Below the pieces are notes generated by a model, which had not been told where the DNA came from, searched no databases, and was given only the letters and a program-made list of their open reading frames with translations. Made by a program: the position numbers and the translations under genes. Of a DNA stretch of 64,000 nucleotides, positions 31,528 through 43,532 are shown in pieces; positions within the stretch are counted from its first letter, which is position 1, and each line of letters starts with the position of its first letter. Source of the DNA: Tricholomella constricta (lineage: Eukaryota > Basidiomycota > Agaricomycetes > Agaricales > Lyophyllaceae); assembly GCA_013368375.1 (NCBI GenBank), contig JAACJP010000044.1:1-64000 (forward strand), written 5' to 3'.

Positions 31528-32637
31528 CTAATCTTTCTCCGCATACGCCAACAGGTGCTCCTCGATCTCCAGCTCATTCATGATTCGCCATAGTCCTCGT
31601 GTCTTCTCATCCTCGTCGGTGCTGGTAGATATAATTCCAATCTCGATCTCGCCGGGCTTGTAATCTGTCGCATGGACAGTGGACATCGCCTCAATAGCCA
31701 TCTAGTCAAAGTCAGCACATCATAGATAAACAATTGACGGATGACGCGCCTCGATGACCTCGTTTCTACTCAACGTCATCCTTGCCTTAACGGCATCATC
31801 TGCACCCCGCCCAGAATCAAGCTTCTTCCACTTTTTCTCGAGATGGTTCATGGCTTCTTGCTGTTTTTGTCCAGCAGCTGTTGCATGAAATCCAACGAAA
31901 TATCCTGCGGGGTCGAGTTTGAAGCACTGAGGACCGAATTCAGGGTCAATCCCAATCAAAATCATCGCTGAAGTAGCAAAGTTTAGACATCTTCTGAGAA
32001 GAGACGATCAGGATAACGTACCTATTCCAAGAGGGCGCATCCCGGCGCGTTGCGTGTACACCTGGTTGATGTTGGCCAGACGTTGGGCGAGAGCATCCGG
32101 GGTAATTTCGTAGCCGTATTTGTATCTGAATTCGGCTGCTTCACCACGGGCACGAGCAACTTGGGCACGGGCATCGGCTGCGATATATTTGAGCTCGGTG
32201 GCAAACCCATGTCTAAAACACGACGCACCAACGAGACCTGTCATTACGCAGCCAATTGTGGGTGTGATGTTGAATAGATGGGTGATGGTCGACGCGTCCA
32301 GGAGTTTGTCCTTTTGTCCAACAAGTCAGTGGTAGTTGATGTCTACGATGTCCAGTAACGCACAGGAACTTTGCGTTGTGTGATTACGACCGACGTATCC
32401 TTCCCCCGGACAGATATTGCAGTGTGCCCAGACCCGGAGATAGCCTTGAATGCATATTCTGAATGATCAAAGCGTGCATTGGTCCATAGATCCCAAATAA
32501 CTTGAATCTTGCACTCACCGACTTGATAGAGGCGGCCCTCCGGCGAGAATACGGTGAGATATCTTTATTTCGTTATTCAATATCGGGGCTTTGGCAATGA
32601 AAAGAAAGCCAAACCTGTCGTAAGATGTCCTTGACAT
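31528..32637 (-). CDS. SCL1: 20S proteasome subunit alpha 1
   Basis: Outer-ring subunit of the 20S proteasome, non-catalytic, helping to gate the chamber. Six exons (32637-32615, 32562-32519, 32458-32364, 32310-32022, 31967-31750, 31701-31528) give 280 residues. The alpha signature is present: [23 protein letters not shown] is split across three exons. Subunit-specific wording follows: KVPDKLLD, then IGCVMTGL, then [11 protein letters not shown] and [15 protein letters not shown], with DPAGYFVGF after these. All introns are GT-AG except the last, whose in-frame donor reads GAG then gcgcgt, an apparent GC-AG intron (31702-31749). Divergent from RPC1. Confidence 0.93.
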
Positions 32638-32920
32638 GATTGTGAGAGACGAGGTCCTTGACAAGACCTGGAATGAGGACGCGCAAGTCGTCACGCGATC
32701 GTGTCACGGGTAACGTCACGACTGATAATTTCTGCCCTGCCATTTCTAGGGCCTTTAGCGTTACTTATCCTGCGCGCCTTGGCGCCAACTACAGCCTTTC
32801 TTGGTCGACGAACTTTACACGAACTTACGATATATTCTCAGTGGCTTTGAAGCTGGAAAACGCGACGATTGAGTGAGAGTCACTTCTTCAGTTGGGTGGA
32901 AAGGAACGAGGGAGTTCAAG
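32638..32920. promoter_or_regulatory. Divergent promoter region of SCL1 and RPC1
   Basis: 283 nt between the two start codons. It must carry both promoters. Proteasome genes in yeasts often have a conserved control box, but no confident match is claimed here. Confidence 0.5.
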
Positions 32921-35900
32921 ATGAAGGAGGCGGTGTCGCATCAAGCACCGAAGGTTATGTGTGTATCCCAGTGAATCTCGACCTCTGTGCGTCTTCATGA
33001 GAATACCGACAGAAAGAAACTACAGTTCAGCCTGCTAAATGCCCAGGACACTGTAAAGATATCCGAATTCGAGGTCACCCACCGAGATCTATATACCGCC
33101 ACAGATCGACTGCCAGTCAAAGATGGTGTCCTGGATCGTCGTCTCGTGCGTTGTAGTCATACAGATGCCCATCTGCAATCGACGGGCTGCTTATCTCCGA
33201 TCCATAGGGAACGACCGACAAGAACGCGTTCTGTGAAACTTGCGGCCAGTCTTCCGTAAATTGCGTCGGCCACTATGCCTACATCAAATTGGTTGTACCG
33301 GTATTTCACATTGGATACTTCAAGCACACGATTGGCATCCTACAAGCCATTTGCAAAGTGCGTCGGACCACAAGGCCTACCATCGAAGCTTTTCTCATTA
33401 TTTTCTAGACATGTGCACGCGTCCTTCTCGAGGAACCCGACCGTCGGGTATTCATCAAACGCTTTCGACGTCCAAATCTTGAAAACATGCAACGACAGGC
33501 CCTCACCAAGGCCGTCAATACCATGGCCCGAAAATGCGTCTACTGTCCCTACTGCTCCGCCACCAATGGTGCCGTAAAAAAGGCTGGTGCCCTCAAGATC
33601 ATTCACGACAAGTTTCGCGCTAAGAAGACCGCTGATGAGATGGAAAAGTGGAAGAAAACCTTCGCACCTGCTATTGAAGCGCAAAAGGAGATCGCAATGT
33701 ACATCAATAAAGCCGTTCATGAAGATCTGAACCCTCTAAAAGTCCTGGACCTTTTTCGGAGGATTTCTGATGAAGTGCGACTGTCACTATCTATGCAATT
33801 CGATTCAAACTGAGTCACAATTTCAGGACTGCGAGCTGCTTGGACTAAATCCCTCTTTTGGTCGACCGGAAGAGTTTATATGGCAATACATCTCTGTGCC
33901 CCCAGTTTGCATTCGCCCGTCTGTAGCCCAGGATGGCGCGTCCAATGAAGATGATCTTACTGTCAAACTAACGGAAATAGTCTTCACGAACGCACTCATC
34001 AAGCAAGGACTCGCCAAAGGATCTCCTACTCCACAATTCATGGTTTGGCCTCCCCTTCTCTCCAGTTCTATGCGCCTCACCTTTTGGCACACCTTAGGAA
34101 CAATGGGAATTCCTCCAGTTGTCGGTCGCAATGTACATCAATTCAGAGCTGCCCGGTGTCCCCTCCCAACCAGGTCAAAAGCCAATACGAGGCTTTGTCC
34201 AGCGTCTCAAGGGTAAGCAGGGTCGTTTTCGTGGAAACCTTTCCGGAAAACGTGTAGACTTTTCTGGTCGCACTGTTATTTCACCCGACCCGAACCTGCG
34301 GATCGACGAAGTAGCCGTGCCAGAACGTGTGGCCAAAATTCTAACCTATCCTGAACGCGTGACAACGCACAATATGGAAATGTTAAAGCAAGCGATCCGT
34401 AATGGGACAGAGATACATCCTGGGGCAAATTTCGTTGCGAGAGGGGAGAACAAGAAGTTCTTGAAGTTCGGTAATCGGAATGCTATTGCTGACGGCTTGG
34501 CTGTGGGCGATATTGTTGAGAGGCATATAGTTGACGGGGACGTCGTTCTGTTTAACCGACAACCAAGTTTACACAAGGTGCCTTCTTCCGTTGTAGTATT
34601 TCCTTCTACGCTTACATCTTTTTGTAGCTGTCCATCATGTGTCACCGAGTAAGCCTTGATAGCATTTCTTCAGCCGTATTCTGGAATCATGTCTCGTCCT
34701 GTAGGCAAAAATTCGGCCATGGCGGTCCTTCCGTCTGAATGAGTGTGTCTGTGGACCATACAACGCTGATTTCGATGGAGACGAGATGAACTTGCGTAAG
34801 AGCACATCTCAATCTCCCAGTAAGCTCCTTTCTCACTATCTCAAAGACGTTCCACAGACCGAGGAAGCTCGAACGGAGGCGCTTGAACTTATGAGCGTCA
34901 AAAACAATCTCGTTACACCCCGTAACGGTGAACCTGTCATTGCTGCTATTCAAGATTTCATCACCGCCGCTTTCCTCCTCTCTCGCAAAGATCGCTTCCT
35001 AGACCGGCGGCAATTTACCCAGATTTGTTGCTATCTCGGTGACGCGAATATGCAGATTGACATACCCCCGCCGACGATTTGGAAGCCAGTACGGCTATGG
35101 ACAGGAAAGCAAGTTTTCAATGTTCTTATGCGGCCGAACAAGAAGTCGCGAATCTTGGTCAACGTCGAGTCCAAATGCCACAAGTGGGAAGAGGCGAAGC
35201 CTGCGAATTACAAGATGAACCCGTTGCCGGATTTATCACCCAACGATGGGTGGCTGGTGATCATCAACAGCGAGATCATGTGTGGAGCTATGGACAAGGC
35301 GACGGTCGGGAGCGGAAAGAAGAAATCGATATTTGGGGTTATCATGCGTGACTATGGACCTAATGAGGCGGCTGCAGCGATGAACCGACTGGCTAAGCTC
35401 TGTGCTCGCTATCTCGGTATGTACCACTCGTCGTTATTTGGACCACGTTTAACAACCCAATCTAGCCAACTACGGCTTTTCTCTTGGTATCAATGACGTT
35501 ATCCCTGGGCCCGAGCTAAATCTTCAAAAAGACTTCCTTGTCGAGAAGGCCTACACGGAATGCCAGGATCTCATTGAGCTGGCCAAGAGGGGTAAACTCG
35601 AGAATAAGGCAGGCTGTAATCAGGAACAAACCCTCGAAGCATTGATCTCGTCAGTTCTATCCAAGGTTCGAGAGGAAGTTGGGCAAATTTGCATGAAAGA
35701 GCTCAGTCGTCAAAACGCAGCGTTAATCATGGCTACCTGTGGTTCCAAAGGTTCGCTTTCCTTAGCGCACTTCTGAAGTTTCTGCAGCTCATCTTGTGAC
35801 CAGGCTCGGTCATTAACGTCTCCCAAATGGTTGCTTGTGTCGGACAGCAGATTATCGCTGGACATCGTGTACCCGATGGCTTCCAAGATCGATCTCTACC

Positions 35901-38211
35901 TCACTTTCCCAAGAAGTGCAAAGAGCCCCCATCGAAAGGCTTCGTACGGAACAGCTTTTACTCCGGTTTACGTGCCACAGAGTTCTTATTCCATGCCATC
36001 TCCGGTCGTGAAGGCTTGGTCGACACCGCCGTCAAGACAGCCGAGACTGGATACATGCAGCGGCGATTGATGAAAGCCTTGGAAGACTTGACCACCCAGT
36101 ACGATTTGTCGGTACGAAACTCGACTGGCGGCGTCGTACAATTCACGTATGGAGACGACGGATTGGACCCCGCATGTCTCGAAGGCGATCCCCACCCGCT
36201 TGATTTCGACCGTGCCTGGAATCATGCCTCTGTGCGTATATGCTACCTTTTCTTGCGATTTTAGATGCTCATAGGTCAAAGGCCATCGCATCTCGTGCTG
36301 GACGTAGTCTTTTACCTTTTGAGGTTCTCGAGATCGCCGACGAACAAATGTCAGCAGCGAGATTCGTGACTGAGTGCCCAGCGGCATATATGGCAACAAT
36401 CAGGGGTTTCCTCATAGATCGCGTAGTTCATAAAATAGCGAGCGTCCGGAAAAGCCAAGGCATGTTTGAGGCTCTGGAGAGGGATGACGAATGGGACGAG
36501 GACACGGATCTTTCAATGGGAGCTTCTGGTGAGTGTTTTTAATTCCATTTTTCCATCACCTTTCTGACGAGAGTTGATGCAGCGGCGGACAAGGCCATTG
36601 TGGATAACAGGTCCAAGGTCACCAAAGACCAAGTAAAAACATTCTTGGACATCTGTTGGACCAAACATGTTAAAGCTCGAATCGAACCAGGTTTGAGTTC
36701 TTCATTTTATGCGTTTTTATGAGGGCGCTTTTTTCTGATTTCGTTTAGGCTCCACTGTCGGTGCCGTCGGCGCACAGTCCATCGGCGAGCCAGGTACCCA
36801 AATGACTCTCAAAACTTTCCATTTTGCGGGAGTTGCTTCCATGAACGTCACCCTTGGAGTACCCCGCATCAAAGAAATCATCAATGCTGCGAAAGCCATC
36901 AGCACACCAATTATTAGCTGCAAACTTGTCACTAGCGACAGTGAAGCATCAGCACGTATCGTCAAAGGCCGACTGGAGAAAACATTATTGGGCGATGTAT
37001 GTTGTTCATCTGACGCCAGAGGATCGTCGCCTGACCATACGATTCCAAACCGTAGGTTGCTAGTGTTTTGGAAGAAGCGTGGGCCCCTGAGTACACATAT
37101 ATCGGTGTCATCATTGATATGGAAGCTATACAAAAGCTTCAGGTGCGTCGATCATCGTCGACATGTCAAGATGTTCATTTCACAAATTTGTACTTCCAGC
37201 TCGAACTCACCCTGGATGACATCAAGTGGGCAATCGTGGCGGCAAAGAAATTGAAGATAAAGCAAGAGGTGCGAGTTTCTCGTGGGGCCAAGCAGATTGC
37301 TTTGCTGATGAGTTTGATTCAGTCCATTACAATCATTCCTCGGAAAAACCGTCTTAGGATCTACATCGATGCTCAAGACAAGTACTATCGACTGCGGGAG
37401 CTCAAACGCGGTCTTTCCGACGTTGTCGTAAAGGTAAACTCCCTCGGACATACGTTGGCTATTTATAAACTTTTTCGCAGGGTGTGCCTACGATTCAACG
37501 TGCTGTCATCAATATTAAAGAAAAGACTGACCCAAAGGGCCAAAAGGGTGACAAGGAACTCCTCGTCGAAGGCTATGGCCTACAAAAGTGCATGATCGCC
37601 GAGGGTCAGTTGGTCCCTTGACACTTACCAACTCTAAAACTAAATGAATGTTCGGTGGCGATCTCAACAGGTGTCGTCGGGGAGCAAACGTCATCCAATC
37701 ACGTTATCGAGGTCGCTCAGGTACTCGGTATCGAGGCCGCGCGGAAGACGATCATTAACGAAATTCAATATACGATGAAGTCCCATGACATGATCATTGA
37801 CCCGCGGCATGTCATGTTGCTTGGCGATGTCATGACCTACAAGGTAAAGGATGTTTGCCCTTTGTCCTCGGCCTATCTCAGTCTTTTCGCAGGGCGAAGT
37901 CCTGGGAATTACGCGTTTCGGCGTGGCAAAGATGAAAGATAGTGTCCTCATGTTGGCGTCGTTCGAGAAGACAACAGACCACCTGTTCGATGCATCTGCG
38001 TTTGGGAAGAACGATAGCATCGCCGGCGTGTCTGAAAGTATCATCATGGGTAACCCCGCGGCCAATTGTGGCACGTCGATGTGCGTCAAATTCTACCTCC
38101 TGCCTTTTTTTCGTTTCCTGATGGGCACATTTGTTGTCCAGGCCAGCACTGTATTCCGTTGCCCCCGTGATCAACAAGCCGCGGAAGCTTCTTTTCGAGA
38201 GCGCTCTCTAG
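32921..38211 (+). CDS. RPC1: RNA polymerase III largest subunit
   Basis: Catalytic subunit of Pol III, which makes tRNA, 5S rRNA and other small RNAs. Spliced from many short exons; the first are 32921-32958, 33013-33145, 33208-33357, 33409-33774 and from 33827, all in phase. Hallmarks in order: the N-terminal zinc region ([22 protein letters not shown]), [20 protein letters not shown], and the catalytic [12 protein letters not shown] loop with three Asp, which is itself interrupted by an intron after Leu. Later come the bridge-helix region ([20 protein letters not shown], then TFHFAG) and the Pol III-type end [11 protein letters not shown] with [14 protein letters not shown]. No stop or frameshift was found. 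Intron phase was checked at about a dozen sites; a few middle exon limits are approximate. Confidence 0.95.
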
Positions 38212-39531
38212 ATGCGAATTCTGACTTATCTATATTATTGTATCATTGCATCTGTATCATCCCGGCGCAAACTCGGTGCGAGAAGCCAACACGATTCTAT
38301 TTATTTGCGTTTGGAAGAAACACACAAGGCAAACATTCTATCACAGCGCGACCCTGCACATTGTCTGTGTGCATCATACGCACACTTCAATGGCTCATAG
38401 GTCCGAGGCTCTAACGCGCGCCGTGACCTTATACGGAGGTAAGCAAGCCTTCCGGGAATATCACCACTGATTCAAAGTATGATGTACGTATGACAGTTGA
38501 TCACTGTTCGTGAGTGCCAGCCAGGATTCTGCACTCGCCGTCCGCGCTGTTGACGACGTGAGTAGCCTTCTTCCTCTGGGAGCGGGGGTTAGATACGTCC
38601 ATCTGACACTCAACATCTGAACATATCACTGGGCGTCATTCACTCGTGACGCCATCTGGGCAGCGTTACATGTTAGCTCACGCCTTTTGTTTCCTCTGGC
38701 TGTTCTTTCAATCTCAGCGGTTCTGATCCGCCACAAGTTTCGGGTCAATGTTCACCTGCACCTGTGTGGTTTACCATGGCTCTTTCGAAGGAAAGCGCGG
38801 CGTAACCTCTAGGCGTTAAGGCGGAATAAATGCCTCAAGTCTCGGTCACTCAAACACTGCTCGACCATGTTCGTCGTTGGTTGAGCCTCCCAGCGGTCAA
38901 CCCGTTAAGACCGATCCTGGCTTCTGCGGATGATATTTATATCGCAAACCGAGGAGGACGTCTCTATCAGCGTCATCGCTATCCGAGGCGACTTGTTTGA
39001 AAGGTACATGACACCATGCGGAGAAGAGTGATCGATCTGACGAAAGAGGGTGCAAATCCAGGATTTTCATCAAGAAACCTAACCCAGGGTGTTGGATACG
39101 GGAGTCAATCCCGGGATCATGCATGTCGAGAGCCCGAGGTTATTTAGCTCTGCCAGCATCTGCTGATCTATTCCTTGAGGAAAGACAACCAACTGCTCAC
39201 TTTTGGCGATAAAGATAGTAACCCGAGGAGCATACCCCACACAAACGGCTCGGAGGACCCTGAAACCCGTTCGTCCTTCGCTACGGTCTACGCGAGTCTC
39301 AGCGATGATGGAACATGTCTTCGTGCCCCGATCCCGAATGCTTTGCATCCTCGGCAATTTGTGCAAGGGAGATCGAGCGAGGAGGCAAAGAAATTCAGGG
39401 GCCACTCAAAATAACATGCCGGCCACGATGACCTAATACGCTCCGTGTGCATGGCGGTATGACAGAAAAGCGCGCCGCGCTCAACGCGCCCTGTCTCTGC
39501 AAAATCTCGACTTGGTTTGTGGACGTGCATC

Positions 39532-39714
39532 AGAAGAGGAGCCTTCGGCTAAGTGTGGTAGAGCAGCTCTGGGGCACGCGGGTGGATGAAATGGTAGACA
39601 GTGCTTCGTACCCTCGCACAAGAAGAGGAGCCTTCGGCTAGGTATGATGGAGCAGCTCTGGGGCGCGCGAGTGGCTTCACCACGAAATGGTACACAGTGC
39701 TTTATACCCTCGCA
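39532..39714. repeat. Tandem duplication, units of 87 and 94 nt
   Basis: Copies at 39532-39618 and 39621-39714 both start AGAAGAGGAGCCTTCGGCTA and end ACCCTCGCA. They share GGAGCAGCTCTGGGG-like and AAATGGTA.ACAGTGCTT blocks. The second copy has an 8-nt insertion (CTTCACCA). Confidence 0.85.
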
Positions 39715-40391
39715 TGCGCCGGAAGCCCAGAAGGCCTCTTCAAAAATTGGAAGCATTGATGATCAGGCAAAGAACCCCGTGGACACCACTTCAGGCGAGC
39801 GAGGGGGCATGTGCGCGTGCGGGTGCAAATAGCCAGACGCGACGCCGTGGCTGGACATGAGTGGGGTGGGAGTTCGAGGTGCGGTACGCTAGACATTCCG
39901 CGCTTTATCTTATACCACCATGGACGATGGCGTCCGCCCTTGTTCCAATTCCCACAAGCCCACACGCATGCCGGCATGATGGACTAAAGTGACCAGTAAC
40001 AACCGTCATCAAAGAGGCGTTTGATAGTCCGAGGGGCAACGCACTCGTTAACCTTGACTTGCAGTTGATTGCTTCCTCCTACCCGTGAGCTTGGCGAACA
40101 CTTACCAAGAGGCTATTCCAGTGCCACCGCCGTCTACGTCCACGGGCGTAGATGTAAAGCAGCGACCAACTCCACATTGCGACAGTGGCGCGTTCCACTG
40201 TGCTTCGGCGAAACGTGATCGATGCTTGATCGCCAAGCAAGAAACCCAGAGGATGATTCGTCGGACGCGCCACAAATCCAATGGTTTTCGACGGCCCACT
40301 CGTTCAGAAAGGTACCGACATTTCAGCGCGTGTAAGAATCCGGCAGAGTGAGACCGTGACACGGTAGAAATCACGACAACGACGCATATCG

Positions 40392-40477
40392 CAAATCTGT
40401 AAGACCTATGCTGGTACCAGTGAGCGGGCATATCTAGTATGTAAAGGAATTTACGCATGCGATGTATATGTGAGTAA
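40392..40477. repeat. Dispersed duplication, copy 1
   Basis: About 86 nt, roughly 80% like 40930-41016 by eye: shared ACCTATGC.GGTACCA, TGAGCG.GCATAT, GTATGTAAA and GATGTATATGT.AGTAA. The copies are in the same orientation, about 540 nt apart. Confidence 0.7.
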
Positions 40478-40929
40478 ATTACCTGTAAGGGTAAAGGCCG
40501 CGGGTAGGGGGTGCACATCATGATGGTTGCGACGAGTACAAGGAGAAAAAGAGCAGGTATTATCGTTGCAGATATTGTTGTAGATGCCATGGCCCATATG
40601 TCGTCTTCATAAATCAGATAATGCGTGATGGACTCACCTCTGGGAAGAAGCCTTTCAAATAGAGCGAGATGGAGATACATGTGAGTCGAAGACCAGAACT
40701 CAACATTCTCGAATTGGTCGCGTTATTGGATACCAGTCTTTATATATTCTGAGACTGGACGATATTCAGTATGGTGAGGGTTTCTTCATAAACGCCGGAA
40801 AAGTTGAACGCCTGAAGATCTAGAATTAGAATGTATTCAGTTGACTACGTTCATCAGATGATGTCAGTTGATGCCAGCCAGGGTTGACGATGTTCTTACT
40901 TCCCATCTGACACAGTAGAAATTAACAGC

Positions 40930-41016
40930 GGAATCCGTAAAACCTATGCAGGTACCAATGAGCGAGCATATATGGTATGTAAAAAAGTTTATGCATGTGA
41001 TGTATATGTAAGTAAG
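40930..41016. repeat. Dispersed duplication, copy 2
   Basis: Partner of 40392-40477. On the minus strand both copies keep an open frame with HIH.M.K..YI..M.AHWY.HR, so they may derive from one small coding exon. Confidence 0.7.
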
Positions 41017-41205
41017 GTGGTGTATGTACGGGTGAGGGGGGTAAATATATGGCGAAGCGAAAAGAACGGGAGGAGGGGGAGCGAGGGCGGGGGCGATTAG
41101 GAGTAGTTGGTATCCGGGTGGTTTGGGGTGACAATTTTGAATATAATGCAGCAGATAGGAAGGCCAAAGTTCAAGCGCAAAGGAGCGCTACCCGGGAGCA
41201 TCACA

Positions 41206-43449
41206 TCAGCCAGAAGTCGCGTCCCCTCCTCCGCCCGCATCACCACTGCCCCTGCCAAAGCCCGCGCCACCCCCGCGTGTCAAACCCGCAGCCGCAAACC
41301 CTCTCGCAGCATACCCGCCTCCGCCGCGTCCCCGACCGCCCCTGCCCCCGGAGCCGCCACGATACGGCGGCTCGCCACGGGCCTCGCGGTCGGTCGCCTG
41401 CTTGACTTCGATGACGGTGTCCTTGAGCTTCTGTTCGTGCGAGACGCGTTAGCAAAAGAAGTAAAACAAAAGCCGAAAACCTTTCACGCACTTCTGCATG
41501 CTTCTCCAGCCCAGCCTTCATGGCCTCCTCGTCCTCAAACTCGACATAGGCAAGCTTGGCCCGGCCCGCATGCTGGATCGGCCAGTGGATCTTCATGATC
41601 TGCAAAACGCCACTCGTCAGGACACCCACCACCACAAAGGCGCGCACACACACGCACCTTTTCCCTAGCCTCGCCAAAGAACTCCCTCACATCGGCATCC
41701 GTCGCAACCACCTGCGCAGGCATGCGCATGAAGATCGTCCACGGGTTCCTCTGGGGCTTACCCGACTTGGGCGTGCGCACTCCTGCGCTCCCCGCGTCCG
41801 TCACGGGCGACTTGGGCCCCGGGCCGGCCTCCAGCACCGGCGTCGCACTGCTCTTGGGGGTGCTGGCCGCGTCCTTGTCCTTTGTGACGTCTGCTGCACC
41901 CTCCTTTTCACGTTCAGCGCGCTCCCGCTCCTTGCGCTCCTTTTTGTCCTTCTTTTTCGCCTTTTCCCGCTCCGCCTTGTCTGCGGCCGCACCGTTGGCC
42001 TTGGGCACGGGGCTGTCCTTGCCCGAGGCCGCAGCAGGCGGGGGCGACGTGGGCGGGGGCGTAGGCTGGGCGGGCGCCGAGGGCTGGGGCTGGGGCTGGG
42101 GCGTGGTGCCTTTTGTCGGGGGCTGGCTCGTCCCAGGAGCCGGGAGCGCTACGTTGGCTGTGCCCGGTGTCGGGACACCGGCCGCCGTGCGCCTGTACGC
42201 ATAGTTGAAACCTGTAAACTCACAGTGTTAGTTTCGCAAAGAATGCGGTGATGACTCGGTCGCGTACCCTGGCTCTTGAGCTCGGCGCTGATCCTGCCTT
42301 CTTTGATGTCAAGGACAAGAGAGCCATATGCGGCATCGCACAAGTTCCAGTTCCAGCAGTTCTTCCACGCGGGCTCCTCGCCCGTCGCGGCGGCACCAGG
42401 ACCGGTGGACGGCAAGGCGGGGGGCAAGCGCTCAATGACGCTCAAGGCCTTGTCCAAAAGGACCTTTTGATTATCATCGATGACAGCCTCGACCTGTGGG
42501 CGGACGGTCTCCCAGACCTTGTCAAAGCCCTCCTTGCCAAGGGTGAGCTTGTGGCGGAAGCCCTCAAAGTCGGCCTGGACGCTAAACTCGTTGTAGGACG
42601 TGGCGTAGCGAAAGTGGAGGCCGGCAGAGATGGTGAGGTCTGCTTTGAGAACAAGTGCGAGCTGGGCGATGATGCCTTCGCGGCCGGGGCTGGTGTGTGT
42701 GAGGAGGAGACGGGTCTCGGTGGGATCAAAGACGCGTTGGGCTGTGTCGACAAGCTCGCCGATCTGGAGGGCAGTGGACCACATGGTGCCTTGGCCTCCT
42801 GCGATGGTGGCGTTGCCCTCGCCATTGTCGAACATCTTGTGGGGAACGAGTGCACCTCCAAGACCGAGGAGACGAAGCTTGACGCCACCGAGGTCGAGGC
42901 AGCGGGTGGTGGCTTCATCGAGAACGTGGAGGTTGTCGATGGCGTAGGAGGCTTGGCGGAACTTTTCGAGGACAAGGACGTCTTCGCAGGCGCCCCAGAC
43001 GGTGTAAACGGGAACGTTGAGCTTGATTTGGCCAGAGAGGAGGAGGGGGAACTCGGAGAGAAGGGCGATGTTGACAGTGGAGCGGATGGTGGCAGGGGGG
43101 TTTTCTGGGGCGAGAAGGTGGGTGCGCTGAGCGGCGGGGATGAGTGGAGAGTACATTGCGAGGTGACGCAGAGTGCGGTCATTTATTCTGTCGAGACTAG
43201 TAGACTCTTGGGGGCAAGGTCAGACATACAGCAGCTTGAAGACCAAGGAGAGCACGTACCAAAGAAACCAAAGTCGCCGGTGTGAATGATGGCCTTTGCA
43301 TTGGCGTCGCGAGCGAGGTCATTGAGGGCAGAGAGGCGGCCACGGATGTCAGCGATACAAAGGATCCTGCCATGGGTGGTGTCGAGAACCTGGGTGTGAG
43401 TGTTGACAGCGGGGCGTGTCGAAGTGGAGGCTGGTCGGGAGGTCTGCAT
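41206..43449 (-). CDS. DUF2433-type phosphoesterase-like protein with a C-terminal RRM
   Basis: Conserved fungal protein, role unknown. Exons 43449-43260, 43206-42268, 42211-41658, 41599-41492 and 41430-41206 sum to 672 codons (671 residues). The N-terminal 350 residues look like a calcineurin-type metallophosphoesterase relative: [19 protein letters not shown], then [10 protein letters not shown], then [10 protein letters not shown], and later [12 protein letters not shown], the family pattern I know as DUF2433. The usual GNHD motif appears as WGACED, so metal-dependent activity is doubtful. A low-complexity Pro/Ala and Lys/Glu region follows. An RRM-like fold comes next ([10 protein letters not shown], then [13 protein letters not shown]), then a Gly/Arg-rich tail. 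Divergent from MED13 with only 83 nt between start codons. Confidence 0.8.
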
Positions 43450-43532
43450 GTCGCGCGCAACGTTGAGCAAAAGGACAAATTTGTGAACAGCAAGGCGTCG
43501 GTAAAAGCCGAGCCACGACGGACTCTGCGACC
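43450..43532. promoter_or_regulatory. 83-nt bidirectional promoter between the DUF2433/RRM gene and MED13
   Basis: Distance between two opposite ATG codons. Both genes are otherwise complete, so core promoters must overlap the other gene's first exon or be extremely compact. Confidence 0.55.

Larger units (their letters stand above)
38212..41205. other. Gene-poor 3-kb stretch with local repeats
   Basis: No gene is called with confidence. It contains a tandem duplication (39532-39714) and a dispersed duplication (40392-40477 and 40930-41016), listed separately. A minus-strand frame from ATG 40590 begins with a hydrophobic stretch (IIPALFLLVLVATIMM) and could encode a small membrane or secreted peptide, but its continuation runs into the dispersed repeat. 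It is noted only as possible. Composition is mixed and no transposase motifs were found. Confidence 0.45.

Noticed and set aside
38212..39400. Several 60-110 residue frames on both strands
   Set aside because: No splice pattern, no domain and no codon bias was visible. They were treated as chance frames.
42248..43285. 345-residue plus-strand open frame
   Set aside because: It is the antisense of the DUF2433/RRM exon 42268-43206, with no known motifs and no splice logic.
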